Below are positions 1 to 8,514 of a stretch of DNA of 64,000 bases, one piece after another (the first letter of the stretch is position 1; the number at the start of each line of letters is the position of its first letter). The notes below the pieces were generated by a model. The model ran no database searches and was not told where the DNA came from. It saw nothing but the letters and a program-made list of their open reading frames with translations. The position numbers and the translations under genes were made by a program. The stretch lies in the NCBI RefSeq assembly GCF_023718305.1, contig NZ_QEYO01000003.1, positions 62,001 through 126,000 of the forward strand. Direction: 5' to 3'. The DNA is from Gramella sp. AN32 (GTDB lineage Bacteria > Bacteroidota > Bacteroidia > Flavobacteriales > Flavobacteriaceae).

Positions 1-26
1 TTTAAGTCGGGACGCTTTCTTTTAGC

Positions 27-50
27 CCTTCGACTGGGCTCGGGGAGACA
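27..50. repeat. REP-like intergenic repeat, degenerate copy
   Basis: CCTTCGACTGGGCTCGGGGAG resembles the CTTCGAC...GCTCAG repeats at 18.2, 18.6, 18.7 and 37.4 kb. It lies downstream of the last gene of the cytochrome oxidase biogenesis operon. The family assignment rests on comparison within this window and on general familiarity with flavobacterial intergenic repeats. Confidence 0.5.
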
Positions 51-115
51 AAAGCAACTTTTAGGCCTTCAGACAGATAGGCACTTAAAATTTTATAAAA
101 TAGACGAGGTAATTT

Positions 116-349
116 TTAAGAACCTTTCTTTTTATCGCGGAGGGTTTTGAAGATAAAGTACCCAACTCCCCCAATTAGCAGGTATGGAAAAATCATTAAA
201 TAAATAATGCCATCATTAATTCCTTTAGCGGTGCTTTGATCTGTTTCACTTTCCAGGACGGCCCTACACATTGCGCATTGCGCTTCTGTAAACTGCGGGG
301 TGAACAAAAGACCCAGAAAAAGGATCGCTATGTAAATTGATTTTTTCAT
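116..349 (-). CDS. Small exported CxxC membrane protein of the oxidase assembly operon
   Basis: A 77-residue protein with an N-terminal signal or anchor segment (residues 4-22), then a CAMC motif (Cys25, Cys28), a second membrane segment (about 47-68) and a basic tail. The CxxC would sit just outside the membrane, which suggests redox chemistry or metal binding, but no catalytic domain is recognisable. It is the last gene of a minus-strand run with ctaB, subunits III/IV, SCO1 and a DUF420 protein, 39 bp after the DUF420 gene. By context a role in copper or haem handling for the oxidase is plausible; this is inference. Reading frame and start are well supported by the signal peptide. Confidence 0.7.
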   Translation of the reverse strand: MKKSIYIAILFLGLLFTPQFTEAQCAMCRAVLESETDQSTAKGINDGIIYLMIFPYLLIGGVGYFIFKTLRDKKKGS

Positions 350-388
350 TATTAAACTATAATTACAAATTTAAAAATTCCGCTTAAA

Positions 389-928
389 TTAATAATAAGG
401 CAGCATGAACATAAATACCATTACCCCGGTAACTGCAACATACAACCAAATAGGAAAGGTCCATCGGGCAATTTTTCGATGTTTTTCGTATTGGCCACTT
501 AAACCGCGATACATGGTGAAAAGAACCAAAGGAACAATGATCGCTGAAAGTACGATATGACTAATCAATATAAAAAAGTAAATATATCTTATAATTCCCT
601 GTCCCCCATATGGTACCGGCTCATTACTAATCTTCGATAACACATAACTTACCAGAAAAACTACAGATAAACCAAAAGCAGCTATCATTGTATTCCTGTG
701 CCTTACGATATATCCTGCCTGCATAAAAAAATATCCAAAAATCAAGAGACAAGCCGTCAAAAAATTAAGAATTCCATGGAAAATTGGAAACGTTAGTGGA
801 TCTGCCCCAAAAATATTATATCGTTCCGGCAACAACATTAGCACCAGTACAATTAATGGCACCGCGATGGACAAACCGATGATCACCGGAATCGCGATTT
901 TATCAGATTCTTTTATAGATGCTTTCAC
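389..928 (-). CDS. DUF420 family membrane protein (oxidase-associated)
   Basis: A 179-residue polytopic membrane protein with about five hydrophobic segments and conserved-looking histidines (FPIFHG near residue 50, RH near 77, SH near 124, KH near 149). The pattern fits DUF420, a family often found next to cytochrome oxidase assembly genes and related to the Bacillus CtaM/YozB group. Its start overlaps the end of the SCO1 gene by 4 bp (ATGA), so the two are translationally coupled. A role in oxidase maturation is inferred from family and position; the reaction is unknown. Confidence 0.75.
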   Translation of the reverse strand: MKASIKESDKIAIPVIIGLSIAVPLIVLVLMLLPERYNIFGADPLTFPIFHGILNFLTACLLIFGYFFMQAGYIVRHRNTMIAAFGLSVVFLVSYVLSKISNEPVPYGGQGIIRYIYFFILISHIVLSAIIVPLVLFTMYRGLSGQYEKHRKIARWTFPIWLYVAVTGVMVFMFMLPYY

Positions 929-1650
929 AATATCTTTTTAATGTCTTCAATCAGGATATCAATTTGCGGCTTTTGTCCACCTTCCGCAACAGATATATTT
1001 CTTTCTAAGGAACCGCGATAAAACAAGATCACATTTCCAAACTGATCTTTCCTTGATCTTAAAAATCCATTCTTATCTACCAGGGCAAACATTCCCTGAT
1101 GGGCAAAACCTCCGGGAACATTTTTATCTTCCCCCGCATAAATATTAAATCCCTGATTGGCCAAAGCATAAATTTTCTGTTTATCGCCGGTAAGAAAATT
1201 CCAGTTGGGATTATCTATCCCATAATTTTCAGCATATTCTGTAAGGACTTTAGGGGTATCATGTTCGGGGTCTATACTGATAGAAACAATCCCAAAATCT
1301 TCATTATTTTCAAATTCTTTTTCGATTTCCAATAAATTCTTATGCATAACCGGGCAAATGGTGGTGCAGGTGGTGAAAAAAAATTCGACCAGATAAACTT
1401 TTCCTTTATAATCCTGATTGGTGATCGTATCGCCATGCTGATTTACAAATTTGAAATCAGGGGCTTTTTTTGATTCACCGTTAATTTCCAAATAAGCCAG
1501 TTCTTCAGCATCATCATATTCTTTTTCACCCTGTATATTCAGCCTGTCTGCTTCAACAACTTCTTTATTTTTTATCCTCTCCAGAATTTTAGGAATGAAT
1601 ATGATCCCGAAAACAAGAATAACCAGTGAAATACCAATGTATTTTTTCAT
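925..1650 (-). CDS. SCO1/SenC copper chaperone for cytochrome oxidase
   Basis: A 241-residue protein with an N-terminal membrane anchor (residues 4-20) and a periplasmic thioredoxin-fold domain. The copper ligands of SCO proteins are present: the CxxxC motif TTCTTICP (Cys95, Cys99) and the distal histidine in GGFAHQG (His184). SCO proteins deliver copper to, or reduce, the CuA centre of oxidase subunit II, here encoded by ctaC at 40.5-41.7 kb. The start codon shares one base with the stop of the upstream gene (TAATG), and the end overlaps the DUF420 gene by 4 bp, showing tight coupling in the operon. Confidence 0.92.
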   Translation of the reverse strand: MKKYIGISLVILVFGIIFIPKILERIKNKEVVEADRLNIQGEKEYDDAEELAYLEINGESKKAPDFKFVNQHGDTITNQDYKGKVYLVEFFFTTCTTICPVMHKNLLEIEKEFENNEDFGIVSISIDPEHDTPKVLTEYAENYGIDNPNWNFLTGDKQKIYALANQGFNIYAGEDKNVPGGFAHQGMFALVDKNGFLRSRKDQFGNVILFYRGSLERNISVAEGGQKPQIDILIEDIKKIL

Positions 1651-2315
1651 TAAATTTCCCTTTTATTATTTCTTTTTAACGCCAGCCTATATTCAGCTAA
1701 AATCACCTTTACGTCATCATTCATTTTATCGCTGAGTTCAGCGACATCACGCGAATCATAGCCATACAATTTCTCCTGGTCACCGTCATCATCCCGGCCG
1801 CGTAAATTTCCCTCCTTATCAATGATATAAACATATGGTGAATGTAATTTTGAATCCAGGTGATGTGAAGTCTTCAGACTCTCAAACACTTCTTTTACAT
1901 TTTCTTCCGTACTATATACAATCTTCCACTTGGTGGATGCGGTAATCCTTTTAAATTCCTCTACAAAAGCTTCAGTTTCATCCTGGGCATCTTTGGGAAG
2001 GATCAGGACAAACTGGAAATCGTCAAAATCGTAATATTTCTCTAAGATTTTTTTATCGAGATTAAAGGTATTGCCCTTTATATTATTCAGATCTGAACCA
2101 AAAAAGGCAATTACACTTATTTTATCCTGAAAACTTACTGCAGAATCTGAAGCAGATTCAAAAGCATCGATGGATTGTACATTTTCAGTAAGGATAGGGA
2201 GTCTGGCAAAATTATTCTTTCCAGAAGCAAAAAACAAATAAGCAACGATGGGCAAAGCGAATAAGATTCCAAGAACCAGAAATTTCTTTATCTGTGTATT
2301 TCTTTGTGGGTTCAT
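1650..2315 (-). CDS. Membrane-anchored SCO-like protein lacking cysteines
   Basis: A 221-residue protein with one N-terminal membrane segment (about 11-29) and a soluble domain. Reading it beside the adjacent SCO1 shows shared landmarks: VIAFFGSDLNNIKG occupies the place of the SCO1 CxxxC loop, and PYVYIIDKEGNLRGRDD matches the SCO1 strand LVDKNGFLRSRKD. There is no cysteine anywhere in the protein, so it cannot bind copper or do disulphide exchange in the SCO manner. It is probably a divergent SCO paralogue with a structural or partner role. The fold assignment is inference from this pairwise reading. Confidence 0.65.
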   Translation of the reverse strand: MNPQRNTQIKKFLVLGILFALPIVAYLFFASGKNNFARLPILTENVQSIDAFESASDSAVSFQDKISVIAFFGSDLNNIKGNTFNLDKKILEKYYDFDDFQFVLILPKDAQDETEAFVEEFKRITASTKWKIVYSTEENVKEVFESLKTSHHLDSKLHSPYVYIIDKEGNLRGRDDDGDQEKLYGYDSRDVAELSDKMNDDVKVILAEYRLALKRNNKREI

Positions 2316-2390
2316 TGGGAAGCTTTAAATGTTTAGGCCGAATCTATTGTTTTCTTAGATAAAAAGCCTTTTACAAACGATTACAAAAAT

Positions 2391-2420
2391 AAAAAGACGG
2401 TTTTACAAAACCGCCTTTTC
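2391..2420 (-). terminator. Hairpin with flanking A/T runs after the subunit IV gene
   Basis: ACGGTTTTACAAAACCG forms a short stem with tracts of A and T on both sides, between the subunit IV stop and the next start (2315). It may be a partial terminator or processing site separating structural subunit genes from assembly genes. Confidence 0.5.
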
Positions 2421-2438
2421 CAATGCTTTTAACTTTTC

Positions 2439-2801
2439 CTAGAAGTCCCAAGCTACATGCCCGTTTTTATAAACATCATAGATGTAACCACCCTCAGTTA
2501 AAAGAATGAACATCAAATAACCAATTAGAAAGATTGCCGTCCAAACCACTGCCCTTCTCAGGCCTTTGGTTTCACCTTCCAGGTGCATAAAAGCCCAGGC
2601 AATATAATATGCCTTGTATAATGTTAGAATAATGAAGATCCAGTTAAGGAGCCTCATACCCAATAAATGATTGTGTGTAAGAATTTCAGGTTTAATGATC
2701 CCAAGAAAAACTTCTACGATGGTAACTACAGAAAGAATTCCGAATACCATCCAGATCCTTTTAGTGTTAGATTCGTGTACGTGTTCTGTTGAATGAGCCA
2801 T
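2439..2801 (-). CDS. Cytochrome c oxidase subunit IV-type protein (CyoD/COX4 family)
   Basis: A 120-residue protein with three membrane segments (about 15-35, 48-72 and 83-105) and the family-typical YIAWAFMHL stretch in the second helix. It is a small accessory subunit of haem-copper oxidases that helps assembly. It starts 18 bp after the larger subunit III gene ends and belongs to the same minus-strand operon. The N terminus carries two histidines (HSTEHVH), not assigned a role. Confidence 0.85.
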   Translation of the reverse strand: MAHSTEHVHESNTKRIWMVFGILSVVTIVEVFLGIIKPEILTHNHLLGMRLLNWIFIILTLYKAYYIAWAFMHLEGETKGLRRAVVWTAIFLIGYLMFILLTEGGYIYDVYKNGHVAWDF

Positions 2802-2818
2802 AATAAATTATTTCAGAA

Positions 2819-3799
2819 TTAAACCAAGTAAAAGAATGTAAATACGAATACCCAAACAAGATCTACAAAGTGCCAGTACAACCCCACTTTTTCAACCATT
2901 TCATAACTTCCCCTACGTTCATAAGTACCAATGATCACGTTGAAGAAAATAATAATATTGATGAGTACCCCGGAAAATACGTGGAAACCGTGAAATCCTG
3001 TAATAAAGAAAAAGAAATCTGCAAATAAAGGTGTGCCATATTCATTTTCGCTAAGGTTTGCACCCTCCACAGTTCCTATGGCATCTTTATTTAATTTCGC
3101 AAGGGATTCTTCCCTAGTCAAAATGGTTTTTTCCCCGTCTTCGGTTAATATTTGAGTTCTAAGCAGAAGATCCTCATTTGCCATAAATCCAGCTTTGATC
3201 TGCTCTAAATTATAGGTGGGTAAAGTCTCTCCCTGATCAAACCAAATCCCGGTATTGCTTTCATGTTCTACCCGATCCCTACCCATAGGAACAGCAACTT
3301 CAGAAAGAGCAACCCTTTCACCATCGGTATTTAAGACCTGAAGGATATTTCCCCCTTTGGTAGTGAGCGCACCATATTCCCCACTAATGAAATTCTTCCA
3401 CTCCCAGGCCTGTGAACCTACGAAAACTGCACCCCCGATAATGGTTAGGAACATATAGATCGTAACCTTGGATTTATTCATATGATGACCGGCATCTACG
3501 GCCAGTACCATGGTTACAGATGAAAAAATAAGGATAAACGTCATTAATGCCACATAATACATCGGGGCATCAATACCATGCAAAAATGGGAAGTGAGTAA
3601 ACACCTCATCTGCAATAGGCCAGGAGTCTATAAATTTGAAACGGGAAAAACCATAAGCGGCAAGGAATCCTGAAAAAGTCAACGCATCGGAAAGGATGAA
3701 AAACCACATCATCAATTTTCCGTAGCTGGCTCCCAGCGGTTGATTTCCGCCTCCCCAGGTTTTACCTTCAGTGCCTGTTCTAACAACAGTAGCCTCCAT
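2819..3799 (-). CDS. Cytochrome c oxidase subunit III with a large extramembrane insertion
   Basis: A 326-residue protein whose N-terminal part (about 25-130) and C-terminal part (about 255-326, with FHGFHVFSG and YWHFVDLVWVFVF) are typical subunit III helices. Between them lies a hydrophilic insertion of roughly 110-120 residues (about 135-250) rich in charged residues, absent from the smaller subunit III encoded next door. Subunit III stabilises the catalytic subunit I and its proton pathways. The start ATG is preceded by a 44 bp gap to the smaller paralogue. Function of the insertion is unknown. Confidence 0.88.
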   Translation of the reverse strand: MEATVVRTGTEGKTWGGGNQPLGASYGKLMMWFFILSDALTFSGFLAAYGFSRFKFIDSWPIADEVFTHFPFLHGIDAPMYYVALMTFILIFSSVTMVLAVDAGHHMNKSKVTIYMFLTIIGGAVFVGSQAWEWKNFISGEYGALTTKGGNILQVLNTDGERVALSEVAVPMGRDRVEHESNTGIWFDQGETLPTYNLEQIKAGFMANEDLLLRTQILTEDGEKTILTREESLAKLNKDAIGTVEGANLSENEYGTPLFADFFFFITGFHGFHVFSGVLINIIIFFNVIIGTYERRGSYEMVEKVGLYWHFVDLVWVFVFTFFYLV

Positions 3800-3843
3800 T
3801 AGAAGAATTTTAAGTTAAGGTTGCGCAAAAATACGCAATTTTA

Positions 3844-4425
3844 TTATCTAAAGAAATATAAAAACAAAATCAGGAATATCCACAAAATATCTACAAAATG
3901 CCAGAAAGTCGCACCAAGCTCAAATCCAAGCATTTGCCCTGCATCATAACGCTGTTTAAAATGGTTATAAATTAACACAAGCAGCACGATCATCCCGGCG
4001 CCCAGGTGCACCATGTGTACAAGGACAAGAACATAAATAAAAGTTGCCGTAATACTACTCTCACTTCCGGTGAAAAAATATCCCTGCTCCATGATTTCAG
4101 CAAAACCATAAAATTGGAAAACTACAAAAAGAACTGCCAGCACAAAAGTCCCGATGAGAAAAGCTGTCGCATTCCTTTGATTACCTGAAAGTATACTCTT
4201 CTTAGATAAAATTAAAAAAATACTGCTAAAAATAATAGTGAGGGTGCTCCATAAAAATGAAGTTGGAAGTTCAAAATCTATCAACCAATCCGGTCGATTC
4301 TTACTCACCACATAAGCGCTGGTTAGCCCGGCAAAAGTCATCACCATACTTGCGATCCCGAACCAAAGCATCATTTTTTTCGATCTTGCGATCTTTATAT
4401 TCTCAGTTTCCTGTGTTAAATCCAT
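3844..4425 (-). CDS. Cytochrome c oxidase subunit III (short form)
   Basis: A 193-residue membrane protein with five predicted helices. Conserved family landmarks are VHMVHLGAGM in the middle and FWHFVDILWIFLILFLYF at the C terminus. It overlaps the end of ctaB by 10 bp and lies upstream of the larger subunit III gene, a paired arrangement seen in Bacteroidota with alternative complex III and an aa3 oxidase. The catalytic subunits lie some 35 kb away at 38.7-41.7 kb. Confidence 0.88.
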   Translation of the reverse strand: MDLTQETENIKIARSKKMMLWFGIASMVMTFAGLTSAYVVSKNRPDWLIDFELPTSFLWSTLTIIFSSIFLILSKKSILSGNQRNATAFLIGTFVLAVLFVVFQFYGFAEIMEQGYFFTGSESSITATFIYVLVLVHMVHLGAGMIVLLVLIYNHFKQRYDAGQMLGFELGATFWHFVDILWIFLILFLYFFR

Positions 4426-5318
4426 TCTCTAATAAATTTATCAGATACATAAACTATTTGTAAAAGCGTGATATAAGATACACTTGCAAACATCAATTTT
4501 TTTGCTGCCTCAGCTGTTTTTTCCTGGTAGAGCTTAAAAGCATAATACAGCATTCCCAATCCCAATAATAATATAATCACTCCTGAAACCGGCGTTAAAT
4601 AAAGTCTTCCGGTAACCCCAAAAACCGGGATTAACGACACCAGGATTGTCCAAACCGTATACAAGATTACCTGTACCGCAGTCCCTTTGTTTCTCTTTCC
4701 GGTAGGCAGCATAAAAAACCCACCCTTTTTATAATCATCATATAACCACCAGCCAATTGCCCAAAAATGTGGAAACTGCCAGAAAAACTGGATCATAAAT
4801 AAAGTTCCCGGCTCTATACTAAAATCATCTGTAGCAGCGACCCAACCCAGCATAAACGGAATCGCTCCCGGAATAGCCCCCACAAAAACTGAAAGCGGTG
4901 TTTTGGTCTTTAGAGGTGTATAGACACTTACGTATATAAAAATACTTATCGCTCCAAACATGGCCGTTTTCGGATTGATGATATATAAAACGATCAATCC
5001 TAAAATGGTGAAGAGACTTGCTATGGCAAATGCCGAATTTACCGACATCCTTCCTGCCGGAAGGGGCCGATTTTTCGTGCGATCCATCAAAGCATCCAGA
5101 TCTCTTTCAATAATCTGGTTAAAAGCATTTGATGCGCCCACCATAAAATAACCTCCAACCGCAAGTAAAAGAACGACTACAAAATCAACAGTTTCAGCAC
5201 CTAAAAAATAACCCGCAACCGAGGAAAAAACCACGCTAATAGCCAGCCTCATCTTGGTAATTTCCTTGAAATCAGTAAGAATTGAAACGCTGGGATTATG
5301 TACGCGTGTGGTGCTCAA
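4416..5318 (-). CDS. ctaB: Protohaem IX farnesyltransferase (haem O synthase)
   Basis: A 300-residue polytopic membrane enzyme of the UbiA prenyltransferase family. It attaches a farnesyl group to haem B, giving haem O, the precursor of the haem A needed by the aa3 oxidase. The first aspartate-rich motif is clear (NQIIERDLDALMDRTKNRP), and a second acidic motif lies near YDDYKKGGF. The start appears to be TTG at 5318: an in-frame stop lies just upstream, no ATG follows for about 22 codons, and a good -7 promoter box sits 22 bp upstream. It heads the oxidase assembly operon. No haem A synthase (ctaA) is seen in the window. Confidence 0.93.
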   Translation of the reverse strand: MSTTRVHNPSVSILTDFKEITKMRLAISVVFSSVAGYFLGAETVDFVVVLLLAVGGYFMVGASNAFNQIIERDLDALMDRTKNRPLPAGRMSVNSAFAIASLFTILGLIVLYIINPKTAMFGAISIFIYVSVYTPLKTKTPLSVFVGAIPGAIPFMLGWVAATDDFSIEPGTLFMIQFFWQFPHFWAIGWWLYDDYKKGGFFMLPTGKRNKGTAVQVILYTVWTILVSLIPVFGVTGRLYLTPVSGVIILLLGLGMLYYAFKLYQEKTAEAAKKLMFASVSYITLLQIVYVSDKFIREWI

Positions 5319-5340
5319 AAAGCCTTTTTTTTAACTGGCG

Positions 5341-5370
5341 CAAAGATACCCCATAATTAGGTTTTAGCAA
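5341..5370 (-). promoter_or_regulatory. Predicted promoter of the ctaB operon
   Basis: On the minus strand TTG (5370-5368), 19 bases, then TATCTTTG (5348-5341) match the Bacteroidota -33/-7 consensus (TTTG, N19, TAnnTTTG). The -7 box is 22 bp from the TTG start of ctaB. Confidence 0.6.
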
Positions 5371-5404
5371 GGAGATGAGTCTGTTAAATTTGATAGCCTG
5401 GATT

Positions 5405-7585
5405 CTAGTAATCGAAATACCAATTGAAGATATCTGTACGTAATCCTACATTGATCCAGGACGTAGAATTTTTAAATGTATTTATCGTATTCGCCTGCGG
5501 ATTAAAATCCCTGAAAATAAAACTGGCGAACAACTTTAAATTAGTGGTAGGGTTCACAATATAACCCGCCTCCAGTTCCGTGTAAAATGAAGTGGTTGTA
5601 TTTCCCTGCCCTATTTCCACACCATTTTCAAGTGCGCGATCATCTTCGGTACGATAAATATCCTGCCCAAAATTTGTTTTATCTCCCGTGTTCTCAAAAT
5701 CGAATCCACGCTTCCCATAAATGATCTTCGCATTTCCATAATATCGATCCCAGCGATAACGGGCAATTCCAATAAATTCCCGAAAATTTGCCCCCCATAA
5801 ATGCGCCATAGACTGGTTGTTATGACCATAATTCAGCACAAAGGAATTATGAGAATAGGTATAGGGGCGAACCTGATTATATTCAGCCTGTAAATACAGG
5901 TTTTTTACTTTAAATGCATCAAAATATTTCGCCCCTATCTGGAATCCCAGTTTATTCTTCCAGCTTCCTTCCCCGCCGAAAATATCTCCGGAAGAAAACT
6001 CATCGATGAGCCATTGGCCATACACATAGCCCTGATTGCTTAATTTATATTTTCCGGTAAGCCCAATAATGGCATTACCGCCATCAGCCCCTGTACTAAA
6101 TTCGATCGCCCGGTAAAAGATTACCGGATTCAAATAATTCAAATCAAAACCGCGATCATTATCATTTTCCCACACTACCGATTCAAAAAAACCAAGGTTC
6201 AGTCTTTTGGTCACATTGTAGCTCAAATAATGGTTAGCCATATATTTGGTCCTGTAAGAACCACTATTGGTCACCTCAGGTCTCACGTCCCGCAAAGACA
6301 TCCAGGTATTGGTGTATTTTAATTTCCAGAAAGTGGTATTTAGTTTAAGATAAGGATAGGGCGAGGCATTATCGCTCACGATCAAACTGCGATAACCATC
6401 ACCTATAAAATTATTTCCGTGACCAAACTGAATGTTTAAAAAATCTGAAGGCGTAAAAGACAAATAACCTTCAGCCACAGGATAATCGTAGCCATCATTC
6501 ATAAAAGTCTTGGCGATCCCACGACCGGGAATAATTGCAGGATCACCGCCGGCAGGACGAATCGATTCCGCATAACGATTATAATAATTGGCAAAGCGGC
6601 CTTGGTTTTCATAAATTACTGAATAAAAATTCAGATTTTTACCCAACCCCCCCTGAATGATGGCAGCACGGGTATTATTGTAGGTAAAACTATGTTTGTT
6701 ATCATTAAAATCCTTGCCCAACTGAAGGTCAAAACCCGCATCCAAAGTGAACCAATATTTATCGGTTTGAAATCTAATTAAATGTTCATTCCATAATTTA
6801 CGCCCACCCCAGGATCTTCTGTCCTGCAATAAAGCATCACGATGTGCTTCAAAATTGTAATACTTATTTACTTCACTGAACAATAATGGTTTTGAAGCAG
6901 CATGTGTATTGGTTCCTATTCTATTGAATTCCGCATCAAAACGACCATAGAATTCATGAGAAAGTGGAATATTGATTTCACTGGTATAACGCGGACTGGT
7001 AAATTTTTCAGACTTGATAAGGTCATATTCTGAAATGGGTTTATCTACATAATTATCATCAGGTTGTTTTTTAATACCTGGTTTTTTAACCTCTTTTACT
7101 TTCTCTTTCTGAACATCATTTTCCGAAGCAGCAATAATGGCTTTCTCTTCCGCAGCAATTTCTTCTAATATGGGCTGATTATTATTTAACGGAATGCGCA
7201 GAGGCATCTTAAACTGCATATGCATGGGCCGCCCACTATAGGTAGCAGGTTTAATGATGGGCAGATCCTGAAAAACACGAATCATTTCATTTTTAAGTTC
7301 ATCAAATTCAGCATCCTGATAGACGATCATGAACTTTCCTTCTTCATCAACTTCAAAAATGACGGTTTGAGTGCCGCGATAATTTTCCGAAGAGACAATT
7401 TCAGGCAACTGAAATTTTTCTAAAATAAGGCTTGTAAAGTTGCGTTTAAAGCAATTCTCCTGTAATTCTTCCTGTATTCCGGCACATTCAGGAAATTGGG
7501 GATAAGTTTCAATAAAGCTATTATCGTCCTGAGCAGAAACGAAAATGGAGGTTAAGAAAAGGGGAAGAAGTAAAAAATACTTCAT
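5405..7585 (-). CDS. RemB-like gliding-associated outer membrane protein with N-terminal TonB-C-like domain
   Basis: A 726-residue exported protein (signal peptide 1-18, FVSAQ). Residues about 25-135 form a TonB C-terminal-like domain: YPQFPECAG, a second cysteine in ENCFKRNF, then IFEVDEEGKF and MPLRIPL match the domains of the TonB genes just upstream. A charged linker (about 140-185) leads to a long region rich in aromatic and alternating residues that looks like an outer membrane beta-barrel. The architecture recalls flavobacterial RemB, implicated in gliding; I am moderately sure of that name. It follows the two tonB genes on the same strand, 108 bp after the nearer one. Confidence 0.7.
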   Translation of the reverse strand: MKYFLLLPLFLTSIFVSAQDDNSFIETYPQFPECAGIQEELQENCFKRNFTSLILEKFQLPEIVSSENYRGTQTVIFEVDEEGKFMIVYQDAEFDELKNEMIRVFQDLPIIKPATYSGRPMHMQFKMPLRIPLNNNQPILEEIAAEEKAIIAASENDVQKEKVKEVKKPGIKKQPDDNYVDKPISEYDLIKSEKFTSPRYTSEINIPLSHEFYGRFDAEFNRIGTNTHAASKPLLFSEVNKYYNFEAHRDALLQDRRSWGGRKLWNEHLIRFQTDKYWFTLDAGFDLQLGKDFNDNKHSFTYNNTRAAIIQGGLGKNLNFYSVIYENQGRFANYYNRYAESIRPAGGDPAIIPGRGIAKTFMNDGYDYPVAEGYLSFTPSDFLNIQFGHGNNFIGDGYRSLIVSDNASPYPYLKLNTTFWKLKYTNTWMSLRDVRPEVTNSGSYRTKYMANHYLSYNVTKRLNLGFFESVVWENDNDRGFDLNYLNPVIFYRAIEFSTGADGGNAIIGLTGKYKLSNQGYVYGQWLIDEFSSGDIFGGEGSWKNKLGFQIGAKYFDAFKVKNLYLQAEYNQVRPYTYSHNSFVLNYGHNNQSMAHLWGANFREFIGIARYRWDRYYGNAKIIYGKRGFDFENTGDKTNFGQDIYRTEDDRALENGVEIGQGNTTTSFYTELEAGYIVNPTTNLKLFASFIFRDFNPQANTINTFKNSTSWINVGLRTDIFNWYFDY

Positions 7586-7651
7586 GGGCTAAAATCTGTT
7601 ATTTTAGAAGCCTAATATACAGTTTTTCCAAAAGAGAAAGCTATAAAATAA

Positions 7652-7676
7652 AAAATCCCGGCATTGCCGGGATTTT
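7652..7676 (-). terminator. Strong hairpin after tonB
   Basis: AAAATCCCGGC and GCCGGGATTTT pair perfectly around an ATT loop, with A and T tracts on either side. It lies between the tonB stop (7694) and the RemB-like start (7585) and should act as an intrinsic terminator. Confidence 0.8.
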
Positions 7677-7693
7677 AAATATATATGAGTTGA

Positions 7694-8416
7694 TTAATCC
7701 TGAACTCTAAAGGTAATTGGTAAAGAGTACATTACCCCTACCGGCTTACCACGTTGCTTACCGGGTTGCATCTTCGGAAGTCCATTAATTACCCGAACCG
7801 CTTCATCTTTAAGACGAGGGTGCGGTGCACGGGCCTGGATTTGACCAATATTACCTTTTTCATCAATCCTAAATTGAACGATTACACGGTTGATCCCGCT
7901 TAATCCAAGTTCAGAACCCAGTTCTGTATCAAATTCTTTTTGAACGAATTTTGTGATTGCTTCCTGCATACAAGCCTTACGCGCGTTGTTATTGGTTAGT
8001 TTCTCACATCCAGGGAAAATTGGCACCTGTTCAATAACAGCAAAAGGAACATCGGCCACCTCTTCTTCAACAGGGGCTTCCACAACTTCTTTTACTTCAA
8101 TAATCTCATCAAGAGTAGTTTCCGTAGATTCGATCACATCTTCTTCTATTTCTTCATCGTCTTCTACAACCTCAATAATTTCCGGAGCCGGTGGTGGAGG
8201 TGGAGGTGGTGGAGGCTGATTCTGCATTTCAGTAATCGGCACATCTTCCTCATCCAGTTGATCCATATTAACCTGACCTATGTCAATATCATCTTTTTCA
8301 TACGTTTTCCATTCAATCGCCTGCCAGGTGATTAAAAGAACTAAAATAAGACCAAGTTGCAGAAACAGCACACTGTTTCTATTGAGATCAGCCTTAGGAT
8401 TTTTCTTTGGTTCCAT
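7694..8416 (-). CDS. TonB family energy transducer
   Basis: A 240-residue protein starting MEPKKNPKADLNRN, a start typical of flavobacterial TonB, followed by one inner membrane helix (about 17-32). A proline-rich stretch (an uninterrupted run of nine prolines near residue 67) and an acidic valine-rich spacer cross the periplasm. The C-terminal TonB domain (about 125-240) contains QVPIFPGCEKL, a second cysteine (KACMQE) and YSLPITFRV. TonB passes proton-motive-force energy from ExbB/ExbD to outer membrane receptors. No exbB or exbD gene is in the window. It is followed by a terminator and lies beside a paralogue. Confidence 0.88.
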   Translation of the reverse strand: MEPKKNPKADLNRNSVLFLQLGLILVLLITWQAIEWKTYEKDDIDIGQVNMDQLDEEDVPITEMQNQPPPPPPPPPAPEIIEVVEDDEEIEEDVIESTETTLDEIIEVKEVVEAPVEEEVADVPFAVIEQVPIFPGCEKLTNNNARKACMQEAITKFVQKEFDTELGSELGLSGINRVIVQFRIDEKGNIGQIQARAPHPRLKDEAVRVINGLPKMQPGKQRGKPVGVMYSLPITFRVQD

Positions 8417-8514
8417 GATGCTTTTATATATTAAGGTTTGCTAAAATAAAGATTTTTTCTAAAAAACTATATGAATATAGGATAATAACTTAAAAATACC
8501 TGATGTTTCTTAGA

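Noticed and set aside
7953..8219. Plus-strand frame ending in a glycine run
   Set aside because: It is the antisense of the proline-rich spacer of TonB.
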